DNA of 64,000 bases from Tetradesmus obliquus (Eukaryota; Chlorophyta; Chlorophyceae; Sphaeropleales; Scenedesmaceae), in contig CP126206.1 of the NCBI GenBank assembly GCA_030272155.1, positions 4,262,001-4,326,000 on the forward strand. The letters are read 5' to 3'. A program made the translations under genes and the position numbers. Below the pieces are notes generated by a model. The model did no database searches and had not been told where the DNA came from. It worked only from the letters and a program-made list of their open reading frames with translations. Of the stretch, positions 9,376 to 21,043 are shown one piece after another. The stretch's first letter is position 1. Every line of letters begins with the position of its first letter.

Positions 9376-9424
9376 TGTAACGAGGGAAAACTGGATGTCA
9401 TAGGAGGGATCGGACCCCGTTACA
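9376..9424 (-). repeat. 49-bp LTR (5' LTR on minus strand)
   Basis: Identical to 8880-8928. Followed by the CAGTA duplication at 9425-9429. Confidence 0.88.
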
Positions 9425-9429
9425 CAGTA

Positions 9430-10226
9430 GCGCGAGGTCTGACCTGTCAGCATGACAGCATCCTGGTCCCGGAGCAGGCGTCTGGTGCGCTGGGGACGTA
9501 TGTCCCTTGTCGGCTTGCGTCTAAACAAGCCCCTGTACAATCCACCCTATCTTCTTCTTCTTCTTCAGCATCCTGGTTGCCCTTGAACAAAGAACGCTTG
9601 CTTTAAGATGGAATCTTGTGCGTTTTATATTCACTACGAACAGATGTTGCTGAACGTAAGCAGCGATAGCGAGAAGGCGGGCGTCTGCAGTACCAGTGCT
9701 GCTCCTGCTCGTGTTCAGCCAGGGTCCGTGTCTTTTAGCTGCATGCCTCGACCTGTTTTTGCAGTAGCGACGCATGTTTAATTGCATGAAGTATCAGTGC
9801 ATACAAGTCTCTGTTCCAAGCCCGGTGATGTGTGTGTGCCACATTACGCACATCACACCGCAGGCAGGGCTTGACAAACATTTTGAAAGGCTGAAGCCGA
9901 GTCGTTGTGTTCGTGCAGCAGCGTGTGTGCTTCGGCCTATCAGGCTGGTGCAGCACCACCACTGGTGCCGGCAGTTCCTCCAGTCCAGACCTCCTTTATC
10001 AGCTTTAAAAACGAATTGAAAGCAGATATAAAACTTATTTGCTGTTTGCTGCACATCACTGTGGCGTGAATTATACGTGATGTTCGCCGCGATATAACAC
10101 GGGTCCTTCTTGTGCGAACCAGGCGCAGCTGGTGCATTCCGCTCAGTATCGAATGCAATATATGCTGTAACTTTAGCCTTTCCCTTGATCATATCCTTTA
10201 CTCGCTTAAGGTCTGTAGTCGAGCGT
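9430..10226. other. Upstream region of AP2-like gene 1
   Basis: No supported gene. Contains a short TCT microsatellite near 9551-9566. Presumably holds the promoter and 5' UTR of the following gene. Confidence 0.4.
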
Positions 10227-11130
10227 ATGGAAGGCGCACCGCTGTTCGATTGGCCTGAACAGCCACCCTTAGATGATTATTTTGCGGATGATGAGCAAAT
10301 GCCGGAGCAGGAGCCCCCGGCGGAGCCTGCCGGCGACGATGCTCACGTTCAGGCCGGGGCCTGGGGCATTGGCGTGACGCAGGAGACACGGCCCGAGGGC
10401 GTCAGCTACAAAGTACGCGCATGCCTGAAAGGCAAGGCTCGCTACCTGGGCAGGTGCGTGAGCAATGACAGATTGCCGATGGCTAGCGGACGGGCAGCGC
10501 TGCAAGCAGCACAGCCCGCTTCACGCCCAACCCAAACCTTATAATAATGCTTGAGCAGCTGTTTTATAAATTTTGGGGTCGATCGCGCCTCCAGGCCGCA
10601 ATGTCAGTGAGCTACAGCCCGCAGTGCTGTTCCACCCGCCTTCCAGTGCCCGCGAGTCTTGCTAGCACGGCAGCTCTGCATGCCTGGTTGGGGACGTGTC
10701 AGCACGTTTGCATCGATTTAGCTTTGTGATGCTCTTTGCGCACTGCTGCAATGGTGCAAGCGTACCTGAGGTGCTGGGGCTGTGGCTGTGGCGGGGTGGG
10801 GCACCCACAGGCACCAAATCGCACCCAATTGCATCAATCGTGCAAACTGGCAGTTTTATCTAGCTAAACTTGTTGTTCGTGGTGCAGTTCTGTACGCATC
10901 ACCTGGCTGTCACCTCTCAAAGTTGTACCACATTGGCGTGGTCCTCCCCAGCACAGGCACCCCCACTCTGTGGCTGCTGCTGTTTCAGCAGCCTGCATTA
11001 GCTGCTGCTGCCAGCTGCATTGAACAGCAACGGCTGGTGTGGGCTGCTGCCTGCTGCATTGAATGCCTGCCACCCTGCTGACATGACGTATGCTGGCCAT
11101 GCTTGCAGCTGTGCTCATCATACCTGCACA

Positions 11131-11174
<44 letters not shown>

Positions 11175-11387
11175 GGCTGCAGGTTCGCTGACGTGGTGGT
11201 GGCGCGCCTGGCATACGACGCAGCCATACGCGAGCTGCGCCCCATGTCGCGCACCAACTACGAAGCCAATGTGATGCGGCTGCAAGACGCGTCAGCGCTG
11301 TCAAAAGTGCGCGCCTTTGTACGCAAGATGCGCGAGCTCAAGCTGGCTCCGCCTGCTCCCGCCCAAGCCGCAGCAAACAATGAGCAC

Positions 11388-11432
<45 letters not shown>

Positions 11433-11500
11433 CCGATGCTGCCGGCAGCTGTGCTGCCAGCGGCCATGGACCAGCCAGCTTACGAGCCGCAGATGATGGC

Positions 11501-11556
<56 letters not shown>

Positions 11557-11605
11557 TTGGTGGTGACGGCAACCTGCCCGACCTGTCCTTCTTCCTCAAC
11601 ATGGG

Positions 11606-11655
<50 letters not shown>

Positions 11656-11767
11656 TTGGCGGTGACAGTGCCCTGGCACATTTCCTCAACATGGGCCAGC
11701 ACCGTGATGTGTGGATGAGTGATGAGGACAACTTCATGCAGATGCTGGGCCAGGCAGCACCACCACC

Positions 11768-11817
<50 letters not shown>

Positions 11818-13220
11818 CAGCAGGCAGCAATGCACCCAACAACATGACGCTGGCAGGCCTCATGCAGCAGTCCTTTGGGGCGGCAGCTTCCGGCCAGCAG
11901 CCAAACAACGCACAGGCGGCGGCAGCAGCAGCAGCAGGTATGTATGGCCGCAACGGCGCAGCCAATGCGGCTGCCGCTGCTGCTGTCGCAGCTGCGCGCA
12001 GGGGCGCGCCAGCGGCAGCGGCAGCAGCAGCAGGCCCAGCTGCACGCATGCCCGGCAATGCTGGCGCTCGTGCAGCACCACTGTTCAATGCACCGGCAGC
12101 AGCAGCGGCCTTTGCTGCTCCCGGCGGCGGCCTTGAGCGCAGCCACAGCAGCCTCAGCGGTGCATCCAACAGCCAGGACCACAGCACCAGCAGCGGCGGC
12201 CATGCAGCGCCGCCAGGCAGGCCAGGCGCTGCTGCAATGCTGATGCCCTGGCAGCAGCAGCAGCAGCAGCAGCAAGCCATGGGTGCAGCAGGGCTCTACA
12301 ACAGTGCTGGCTCCAGCCAAGGCACTGCCAGCACCAATGTCTGGCCCCACGCATCCGGCCACTGGGCCCCGATGTTCAACGCCATGCAGCTGCACCAGCA
12401 GCAGCAGCAACAGCAGCGGCGGCAGCAGCAGCAGCAGCAGCCGCTGCCGGCCCACATCAGCGATGACGACTTCCACATCATGCTTCAGCACATCATGCTG
12501 CACCCGGACCAGCAGCTGCACAACGAGCTGCTGCAGCAGCAGCTGCCACCGCTCTTCCCCGGCAACCCACCTGGCGCTGCTGCTGCTGCTGCTGTTGCTG
12601 CTGCCGGCCACGGCGTGGCAAACGTTGCTGGCGTCAGCAGCTACGCAGACATCCAGAGCTTCATCCGAGCCAGCATGACACAGCTGCTGCAGCTGACCGT
12701 GCGCCTTATGTTCAGCGCCAGAAGCAGCAGCTCCGGCTGCGCAGTAGCAGACCTCATGACATGGATGGGTGCCGTGCGGCAGCAGCAGCAGGCCGCAGCA
12801 CCACACCCCGGCAGCCAGGCCGCGATGAACCTGCTGTGCCAGCTGATGCTGGTGGTGGCGGCTCAGGTGGCGGGCCGGGGGGTGGGCCCGCCGCCGCCGC
12901 CCGGCGGCTGCGTTTTGGCGGCACGGGGCGCCATGGTGGAGCTGCTAGACCGTCTGATCGCAGCGTTGGTAAGCCTGGCGGCTGTGATCTTCCGGCACAA
13001 CCGGCAGCATTGCGAGTCGGCGCCGTTTGGCGTGCCGCCGCCGGGGAATATCAGTGCTGGCATGCTGGGGGCGTGGCTGGCGCGGCTGCAGCAGCTGGCC
13101 AGCTGCGGCGTGGCTGTGGACGGCACTGTGCTAGCGCTGTGTGTGGCGCTGGTGCAGGGCGTGAACGAGGGCTGCTGGCGGCAGCAGCAGCACCACCAGC
13201 AGCAGCAGCACGCAGTATGA
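10227..13220 (+). CDS. AP2-like Gln/Ala-rich transcription factor 1
   Basis: Two exons, 10227-10453 and 11183-13220 (2265 nt, 754 residues); the intron ends in a CTG tract. An AP2/ERF-like DNA-binding segment at about residues 46-107 is split by the intron: WGIGVTQ..., YKVRACLKGKARYLGR, then FADVVVARLAYDAAIRELRP. The LGRF...ARLAYDAAIREL part matches the AP2 helix region. It is followed by an Ala run (about 145-159), three long Gln runs (about 183-200, 218-234 and 272-287), low-complexity Ala/Gln sequence and a conserved C-terminal domain from about residue 562 (SYADIQSFIRASMTQLLQLT). The same architecture occurs in the inverted paralogue at 47546-50424. The ATG at 10227 was chosen because an earlier in-frame one adds only unsupported sequence. 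Likely nuclear. Target genes cannot be inferred. Confidence 0.8.
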
Positions 13221-13228
13221 AACAACGG

Positions 13229-13640
13229 CGGCTGTGGAAGGCACTGTGCTGGCGCTGGTGCAGGGCGTGAGCGAGGGCTGCTGGCGGCAGCAGCAGCAGC
13301 AGCAGCACGCAGTGTAAAGCAACGGCGGCTGTGAATGCAGCGTGAAGGCGCTGGTGCAGGGTGTTGGGGAGGGCTGCTGGCGGCAGCAGCAGCAGCAGCA
13401 GCACGCAGTGTGAAACAACGGCGGCTGTGAATGCACTGTGATGGCACTTGTGCAGGGCGTGACTGAGGGCTGCTGGCGGCAGCAGCAGACGGTGTGAGGA
13501 TGTAGACGGTGGGCTGGGTGGCGCCTGGCTGTGAGCTGGCACTGTGTGTTGCGCTGGTGCAGGTCGTCGGGGAGGGCTGGCGGCAGCAGCAGGCGGTGTG
13601 AGGTTATGGTGGGCTGGGTGGCGGCTGGCAGTGGGCTGGC
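13229..13640 (+). repeat. Post-stop echoes of the AP2-1 C-terminal coding end
   Basis: The last about 95 nt of the CDS (GTVLALC...LVQGVNEGCWRQQQ) recur downstream, ending in stop codons at 13315, 13411, 13495 and 13599, with a last fragment near 13612-13640. The copies diverge progressively with distance from the gene. Confidence 0.88.
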
Positions 13641-15299
13641 GTGCTTGCAGGGTGATCGCCAGGCCTGGTGTTGATTTTGAGCTGTGAGGTGTGCCTGAAT
13701 GGCTTTTGTTGTGCTGGAACGCAGCGCTGGCACAGGTCTGCTGTGAGGGCGCTGTTGCATGCAGCATGCAGCTGGCAAGATAGATATGACACAGGGGCAT
13801 CATCGTGCATGGGCATGGCGCATGGTAATGAACCTGGCACGCCAGGCAAAGTGAGCATCACCAGAGCAGAGTGCACTGGGCATGATATGTGGCTCATGCG
13901 ATCATACTTGGCGCAGCTGAGGGGTTTCTGTAGTTGCGAATGTATCGTGCAGCGACAACGGAATGCCGCTGCTCTCTGTGTGTTTCTGCTGTGAGGACAG
14001 TCAAGCAATGAATAACCTGCTCCGGCATTGTGCAGGCTGCATATGCATGCACGTGCCAGCAAAGTGGTGCACCGGCGTGCACGCAGATCAGAGACTGGCG
14101 CACCAGCTTGTGCCGCCCGGCTGCCTGCCTGCATGCTTGCCTGGGAGCATTCAGCAGCAGCAGCAGCAGTGACTTTGAAGTTTGAAGTAACAGCCCTGTC
14201 AGCTGGGCTGACAACGAAGCAGTGTGCAGTATGCCATATATGCATCTTGCTGCGGTTGGCGGCACCAATGCGATGCGGTATGATTGGTTTTCCCTCTGAG
14301 ACTTGCATGGCCCCCGGTGGCACTTCTGATCTGATCTCGATTTGCACTTCTGATCTGATCTCGATTTGCACTTCTGATCTGATCTCGATTTGCCCCCGGT
14401 GGCACTTCTGATCTGATCTGATCTCGATTTGCTGACGGACTCTGATTCAAGCTCTTTTGTGAACTGTGCTAGCCTTCCCTTGCTTGTACCGGCTATTGCT
14501 GTGCTGCATTAATGAAAGGACAGGCGCCTGCTGCTATTGCAGTGGATTTGAAGCACCCCAGAGGTGTGGGGCTTTGCTGGTGGCAATGGGATGGTGGATA
14601 CGGTATTGGTGGGTCACCTTTAAGCAGGGTGGGCACAGCAGGGTGTGTGTAGCATGCTCTGTTTGTGTTTGGTGGGTCTAGCGGGCCGGCCTGCTGCATT
14701 GCCTGGGCTGTGTATGTCTGTCATAGAACACATATGCGTGCCACAGTAGGCGGTGAGGCCAGCAGGTGTCCAGGATTGAGGGTGTGTGTGTGTCTGCAGC
14801 TGTGTATCTGTCTATCCGCTGCTTGCTGTCATTCCTTGAGCAGCCGAGTGCAGATTATTTGAGTGTTATTGACGTGTTATTTAAGTGTGCGCCGGGCAGC
14901 GAGACGAGCTGCAGGGAGGTTATACATATGAGCTGACAGCTATTGCTGAGTCAGGAAGATTGGCAGTATTATCATTGTTATTAACATGATGATGTGAGCG
15001 CGTGCGTGTTCTGCACAGCTGCACAAAGTGAGTGCGCTGTCGTGTGCCGGCATGGCACATTGCAGAGGCGTGTACTGAGGTGTCAAGAGCTGTAGACAGT
15101 CAGTGCCTGCAATTGCATGTGAGCGCTCGGGTGATCATTCAGTTGCTCTGTGGGGTGATCTTGGCGGAGAGCAGGCAGGCAGGCAGGCAGCAGCATGCAA
15201 CGTCTTCAATGCATAGCGGGGCAGACTCCATATCAAGCACTTATAACTAGTGAACTGTATGCGTCAGCTGCATCGGGAGGATCAAGCGCATTTGCTTGG
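13641..15299. other. Long 3' flank of AP2-1, no gene seen
   Basis: No ORF with protein-like composition. It contains the 24-bp tandem repeat at 14311-14432 and a GGCAGGCAGGCAG run near 15174-15190. Confidence 0.4.
14311..14432 (+). repeat. 24-bp minisatellite, about 4 copies
   Basis: Units of the form CACTTCTGATCTGATCTCGA, with the first and last preceded by CCCCGGTGG. Confidence 0.85.
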
Positions 15300-16585
15300 A
15301 GGATGGGCCAGGGCAGAGGATGGCAGATGCTTGTGCGGTGGCAGGTGGTGAAAACGTGTCACTGTTAGGGGTGTGCGGTGTGACGGCTGCGTGTGTGGCT
15401 GCTTTTGCTTGGAGGGTGGGCCATTTGCTTGGAGGGTGGGCCGCGGCACAGGCTGGCAGGTGGCTGGCCGGGTGGCAAAGTATGTGAAGGTTTTAGGGTT
15501 TAGGGGTGGTGTGCAGATTGCGAGGTTTAGGCCTGCTTGGGTGAGGGGTGGTAGGCTTCCTTGGAGTGCCAGGCAGGCCGTGTCAACTTTGTTGCTGAGG
15601 GAGCGAGCGTGGCGATCTGTGTTGCAGCAAAGCAGCTGCACCACAAGCTGTGCAGGAGCGCTGACCGCACAGCAGCTTCAAGCTGTCTATCAGTGGCTGC
15701 AGCGGTGCTGGCTGGTGCTTAGGCGGGTGCCAAGTCGCAGAAAGGTGTCACTATTAGGGCTGTGTGGTGTGCAGGCTGCGTGTGTGAGGGGTGGCAGGTT
15801 TTCCAGGAGTGTCAGGCAAACTTAGTTGTTGCTGATGGAGCGCGTGCGCCAATCTGTGTCGCAGCATGGCTGCTGCTGCTGTGGGCATTGGATGGCGTAT
15901 GCAGCTGTGTGACATATGGGTGAGCAGCAGCAGCCCGCATGCAGTTGACTGGCCTGTGCCAGGACGCCCGGATGTGCTTGCGGAGGTCTGTGCAATATCT
16001 CTGCTCAGTACTGTGCGTTGTGGGTGAGCAGCAGCAGCAGCCCGCATGCAGCTGGCTGGCCAGTGCCCAACTGCGGTGGCTGCTGCATGCATGCATGCTG
16101 GATGCTTGCTGGATGCATGCTGGATGTGCTTGTGGGGGTCTGTGCGAGATCTGTGCGATATCTGTGCGATATGTGTGCGATGTCTGTGCGATATCTGTGC
16201 GAAATCTGTGCGATATGTGTGCGATGTCTGTGCGAGATCTGTGCGATATCTGTGCGATATGTGTGCGATATCTGTGCGATATGTGTGCGATGTCTGTGCG
16301 AGATCTGTGCGATATCTGTGCGCCTCGCATGATGTGTCTATTGGTGTATTGATGTGTATACAGGAGAGCCTGGGCAGAGGGGGAGGGCAGCATGGCAGCT
16401 GCTGCTGTGGCGGTTGCAGCGGAAGGCGTGTGTTGTTGGTGTAACAATGTGTGTTCGGGAGAGCCTGGGCAGAGGGGGAGGGCAGCATGGCAGCTGCTGC
16501 TGTGGCGGTTGCAGCGGAAGGCGTGTGCTGTTGGTGTATCAATGTGTGTTCGGAAGAGCCTGGGCAGTCGGGGAGGGCAGCAGCG

Positions 16586-16619
<34 letters not shown>

Positions 16620-16860
16620 GGGCGAGTAAAGGCATGTGCAGCTGTGTGAGGTATGGGTGAGCAGCAGCAGCCTGCATACGGCTGGCTGGCCAGTGCCCGG
16701 CTGCGGTGGCTGCTGCATGCATGCTGGATGCATGCTGGATGTGCTTGCGGGGGTCTGTGCGATATTTGTGCACCTCGCATGATGTGTCTATCGATGTATT
16801 GATGTGTGTTCGGGAGAGCCTGGGCAGAGGGGGAGGGCAGCAGCGATGTCAACGCCTTCT
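15300..16860 (+). repeat. Higher-order minisatellite region
   Basis: At least three nested repeats: GCTTGGAGGGTGGGCC copies near 15400-15450; a block with GTGAGCAGCAGCAGCC and TGCATGCTGGATGTGCTTG at 15900-16135 and again at 16655-16760; and a 95-bp unit with GAGCCTGGGCAG near 16366, 16461, 16556 and 16816. Long ORFs here are repeat artefacts. Confidence 0.85.
16137..16325 (+). repeat. 10-bp periodic GATATCTGTGC / GATGTGTGC minisatellite
   Basis: About 19 units alternating TCTGTGCGA and TATGTGTGCGA, in ordered sets (GATAT, GATAT, GATGT, GAGAT). Confidence 0.9.
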
Positions 16861-18588
16861 AAATGTGCCGCTAAAACCCTAGTCTGAAATTGCTGGTCAG
16901 ATCCTAGTCAGCGCAGTGGACCGGGAGTGGCCTGCTACTGTTTGAGTGCGTTGAGGTTTGCAAAGCAGCCAGTGCATTGATTTGGATGCGAGTAATGACA
17001 GGGGTTTGAAATGTGCTTGCCACTGGGCATGGTGGTAGCATCCAGATGGTGCAGATTCCGCATGCAGCATATGAGATTTTCATGTTGTATAGGCAGGTGC
17101 CTGGGTGCGGAGGCGCATGCATGATTGCGTGCATCCGCAGTTCTGGTAGCGTCTGCAGGTGCATGTTTTGTTGTTGCAGATGTGTGCACGTGTTTCTTGC
17201 ACACGTGTGTACAGTGGCATGGGTTTTGTGTGCTGCACATTCGACCCATGTGCATGCAATGCAGCAGGCAGGCATATATCGCTTGATGTTGATCGTAGCT
17301 CAGCATTGTTGCGTATTGAGACGCCGCCGTTTGCATATGCATATTACACGATGCGCAGCCATGGTGCAGATGTGTGCATGTGCGCCTGATGGCACACGGT
17401 TAGACTGCAGCTGCATGGCAGCGCGTCTCAGCAGCTCCTGTGGTGCTTCAACAAAACAAAAACAAAAACAGGAGCAGCGCCATGCACAGCAACCGTGAGG
17501 GTACATGGCTTCCTGCCTAAGGCAGGGCTGGCTGCAGGGCTGGCATCTGACTGCCTGCCTGCCAGTTTGATTCAGAGCGCATTGCCATGCAGCGCAAGCA
17601 CTGTCACGGCATAGGGCATCGTAACACGCTTGGTGGGTGGCGGCGGCGCGGCCACTTGACAAACAGCGTGCATGACTGCTTGGTTTGCTTTCATTTCTCA
17701 TGCTCTTGGGACATTCCTGGAGTGGGTCCTTTCTGCGCCTGCAGCCTGGCGCTGCAGCCTGTTTGTTGTGCTGTGCTGTGCTGTGCTGTGCTATGATGTG
17801 CTGTGCTGTGCTGTGCTGTACTGTGCAGAGCCAGCGCACACATTTTTGCATGAACTGAGCTGGGCAGGCCCGGCAGCTGCATGCATTCCCAGCAGCTGCG
17901 TGCATCTCTAGCAACAGCGGGCGCTTGAACCTGCCTGGCGTGGGTTCTTTTTCTGCGCCTGCAGCCTGGCGCGCCAGCACTGTCGTTGTGCTGTTTGCTG
18001 TTTTGGAGAGGTCAGGCTGAAGCTTTGCTACTGCTGTTAGCTGCAGCAGAGGCAGCACATGGTGTCTGCACAAACAGCGCTCGGCATCTCTCCAGCAACT
18101 GCAGCAACTGCAGCATCTGCATTTCCAGTTACTGCGGCGGCGGCGGTGGGCTGACAGCCATGTGCCACGCCTGTTGAGTATTGCTTGCTGCTTGCCCTCT
18201 GAACATGGCCTGCGCATAGCCATGGCTGCAGCTACGGATTCTTGGTTCTACCAGTGGGTGCATATGACGCATACGTAAGGCTAGCTGGCAGCAGGCATGT
18301 GGCATGTGGGACACATACTCTGCAGTGTCTGTGAGAAATACTTGCATGCTGTGGCTATAAAGCAGCTGTCTGCATAAACTACACTTGGGTTTTGGCTTGA
18401 GGTGTTGCAGCAGCTGCAGCAGAACATGCGTGTGTAGATCGGCAGCAGCAGACAGCAGAGGCTGCTGCACTGGCATGGTCATCGTGCTTCCGCCTGTTGT
18501 TGTTGCCGCACTTGTTGTTATTTACGAATTGAACACGCGGCTGCAGCATGCCAGCCAGCCATGCTGTGTGGATGTGGTAGGCTGGTTT

Positions 18589-18622
<34 letters not shown>

Positions 18623-18929
18623 GCTGCTGCTGCATGTGCCCAGGGCAGGTGCCAGGCGAGGGTCAGCAGCAGCCTTGTATTCCAGTCTGCTGCCAGTAAT
18701 TGCATGCGCAGCGCTGCTGCTGCACACCCACATGCGGCACATGCACAGCAGACTTGCCCCGCGGCAGCATACCTATCTATACAACTATATGTATACACAT
18801 TTGCTTGCACACAGTATGTACACACACGTAACATTACACGCTGCAGTTGGTTAGCTTGGTTGTTTGACTGCATGTTTCTCCAAGCGCCTGGCTGAATCTG
18901 AGTTTTGCGGTTTTGCGGGCATCTTGGCG
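16861..18929. other. Intergenic, no gene seen
   Basis: Contains a TGTGC pentamer run at about 17764-17825 and a CTG tract near 18589-18622. No recognisable protein. Confidence 0.4.
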
Positions 18930-20480
18930 TCTGTGTTGCGGGCGGCTGAGAGGCTGTGGCTGGCACTGCTGCAGCTTTGCAGGCGGGGCCGACAGCCATC
19001 ACGCAGATTTGTTACACTGACACTGGTGACGTCATACTGATACGTCATATGTACTGATGGGTGTGACTGCACACCTACACACATGCACTGCACCGACTTG
19101 TGATGGTGGCAGAGCGCGTGCCCCACGCGCCTTGCACACACTGTCGAGCCTCCGTTTTACCGAGCGCTAGCATTTGGTGTGGCTTAGGCGGCTTGCGGCA
19201 AGGCCTGTCTGATGGCGGGAAGGCTTTTACATTTTGGGTGCTTTCCACACAATGTCGAGTACTTGTTTGTTCGTTTGTTCTACCGATGCGCTAGCATTTG
19301 GTGTGGCTTAGGCGGCTTGCGGGCTCTGCCGTTCGTAGCTCATTGTTTGTCTGCAGCACTTGGCGACTTGTGATTCGGCCTGGCAGTGATCGCCTGTGGG
19401 CCTGTGGCTGCTGCTGCCGCAGCTCTGCCGGCAGGGCCGCGCACCGTCAGGCGGTTATCTTACTGGCACTGATGATGTCATAATGCCACTGATGGGTGCG
19501 TTTGCACACCCACACACATGCACTGCACCGACTTTGTTGTGATGGTGGCAGGGCGCGCGCCCTGCGTGCCTTGCACGCACTGTTGAGGACTCTGTTCTAC
19601 CGATGAGCTAGTGTCTGGTGTGGCTTAGGCGGCTTGCGGCAAAACCTTTCTGGTGGCGGGAAGGCTTTTAAATTCTGGGCGCTTTCCACACAATGTCGAG
19701 GACTTGTTCGTTTGTTCTACTGATGAGCTAGCATTTGGTTTGGCTGTATGCGGCTTGCGGGCTCCGCAGTTAGTAGCACATTGTTTGTCTGCAGCACTGT
19801 GCGACTTGTTATGCGGATCGGCAGTGATCGCCTGTGGGCCTGTGGCTGTTGCTGCTGCTGCTGCAGCTGTGCAGGCAGGGCCGCGCGCAATCATGCAGAT
19901 TTGTTTCACCGGCACTGGTGACGTCATACTGTTACTGATGGGTGCTACTGCACACGCACACACACATGCACTGCACCGACTTGTGATGGTGGCAGGGCGC
20001 GCGCCCCGCACATATTGCACACACTGTCGGGGACTCCGTTCTACTGAACAGCTAGTGTCTCTGTGGCTTAGGCGGCTCGCGGGCTCCGCCGCTGGTAGCA
20101 CATTGTTTGTCTGCAGCACATCCCGACTTGTTATGCGGCCCGGCAGTGATCGCCAGTTGGCCTGTGGCTGGCACTGCTGCAGCTTTGCAGGCAGGGCCGA
20201 CAGCTATAAGGTAGCTTTTCACACTGGCAGTGGTGATGTCACACTGTTTCTGATGGGTGCACATGCACACACAACTGCACTGCACAGCCATTGTTGAGAT
20301 GGTGCCCATGTCGAGCCTGCGTTCTACTGGTCAGCTAGCATTTGGTTTGGCTGTATGCGGCTTGCGGGCTGCGCTATTACCACATTGTTTGTCTGCAGCA
20401 GCACTTGCGACTCGTTATGCGGCCTGGTGCTGATCGCCGGCCCATCTGCCACATGGCTCTGTGCCTGCACCCTGTCTGAA
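18930..20480 (+). repeat. Tandem array of a 445-bp unit, about 3.5 copies
   Basis: Anchors GATG/GACGTCATA at 19031, 19474 and 19923 and GATGTCACA at 20236 give periods of about 443, 449 and 313 bp. Each unit also carries GCTAGCATTTGGTGTGGCTT, CATTGTTTGTCTGCAGCAC and GGCAGTGATCGCC-like blocks. No conserved ORF runs through it. Confidence 0.85.
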
Positions 20481-21009
20481 CAGCTCTGCTGTCTGATACG
20501 GCTAGGGTTTAGGGTTTACGGTTTATGGCATTCTGCGCTGGCGTTTCACAGCATGGTGGTGATCGCCGGCTGCTTTGTCTATCCAGCTTGCACGCGCTGC
20601 CTGGGCGGCGCTGCTCCCTGCTTGTATTGCAACACAATTGGCTAGGGTTGGCTTCTGCACTCGCACCGTTACTGCACCGTTACTGCCTGCGGACCTCCAA
20701 GCACTTGCTAGACTTGGCACTTCATAGGAGAAACGGTAGCTGCATGCGGTGTTTGGGCTGCATGCTCAACGATGCAAGCTACAGGAGCAGCTCGGCATGA
20801 TTGTTTGTCCTTGTTTCAAATGCAGGAATTGCGTTCCCTGGCATCTGGGTGTCTCGCTGCAGGCAAAGCAGCCAGGGTTGTTGTTTCGGCATGTTTGTCG
20901 TGCAGCAGTGCTACTTGCCGATGTGGATTGTCGTCAGTCTTCTGCCGGCTTTCTCAGAAATATACGGCTCAGGACGTGCTGCATTGCTGCCAGCAGTGCA
21001 GCCTCTAGG

Positions 21010-21043
<34 letters not shown>

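Larger units (their letters stand above)
8880..9424 (-). mobile_element. Miniature LTR element (TRIM/SMART class), looks whole
   Basis: The 49-bp terminal repeats at 8880-8928 and 9376-9424 are identical, begin TGTAACG and end CGTTACA. A 5-bp duplication, CAGTA, flanks the element exactly (8875-8879 and 9425-9429). Read on the minus strand, a TGG-starting primer-binding-like site lies 2 nt inside the 5' LTR (9373-9360), and a polypurine run (GGTGGGGGGGAGT) abuts the 3' LTR (8942-8929). There is no coding capacity: such elements are mobilised in trans. Identical LTRs mean a recent insertion. The interior includes a tRNA-like stretch just after the primer site. Confidence 0.88.

Noticed and set aside
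11301-12806. 500-codon minus-strand ORF opposite AP2-1
   Set aside because: Shadow of the CAG-rich coding strand: it reads as Leu/Cys runs with no domain. The plus frame has the AP2-like domain and a matching intron.
15754-16852. Two minus-strand ORFs of about 340 codons
   Set aside because: They read through minisatellites (ISHRYRTDLAQ repeats) and have no independent protein character.
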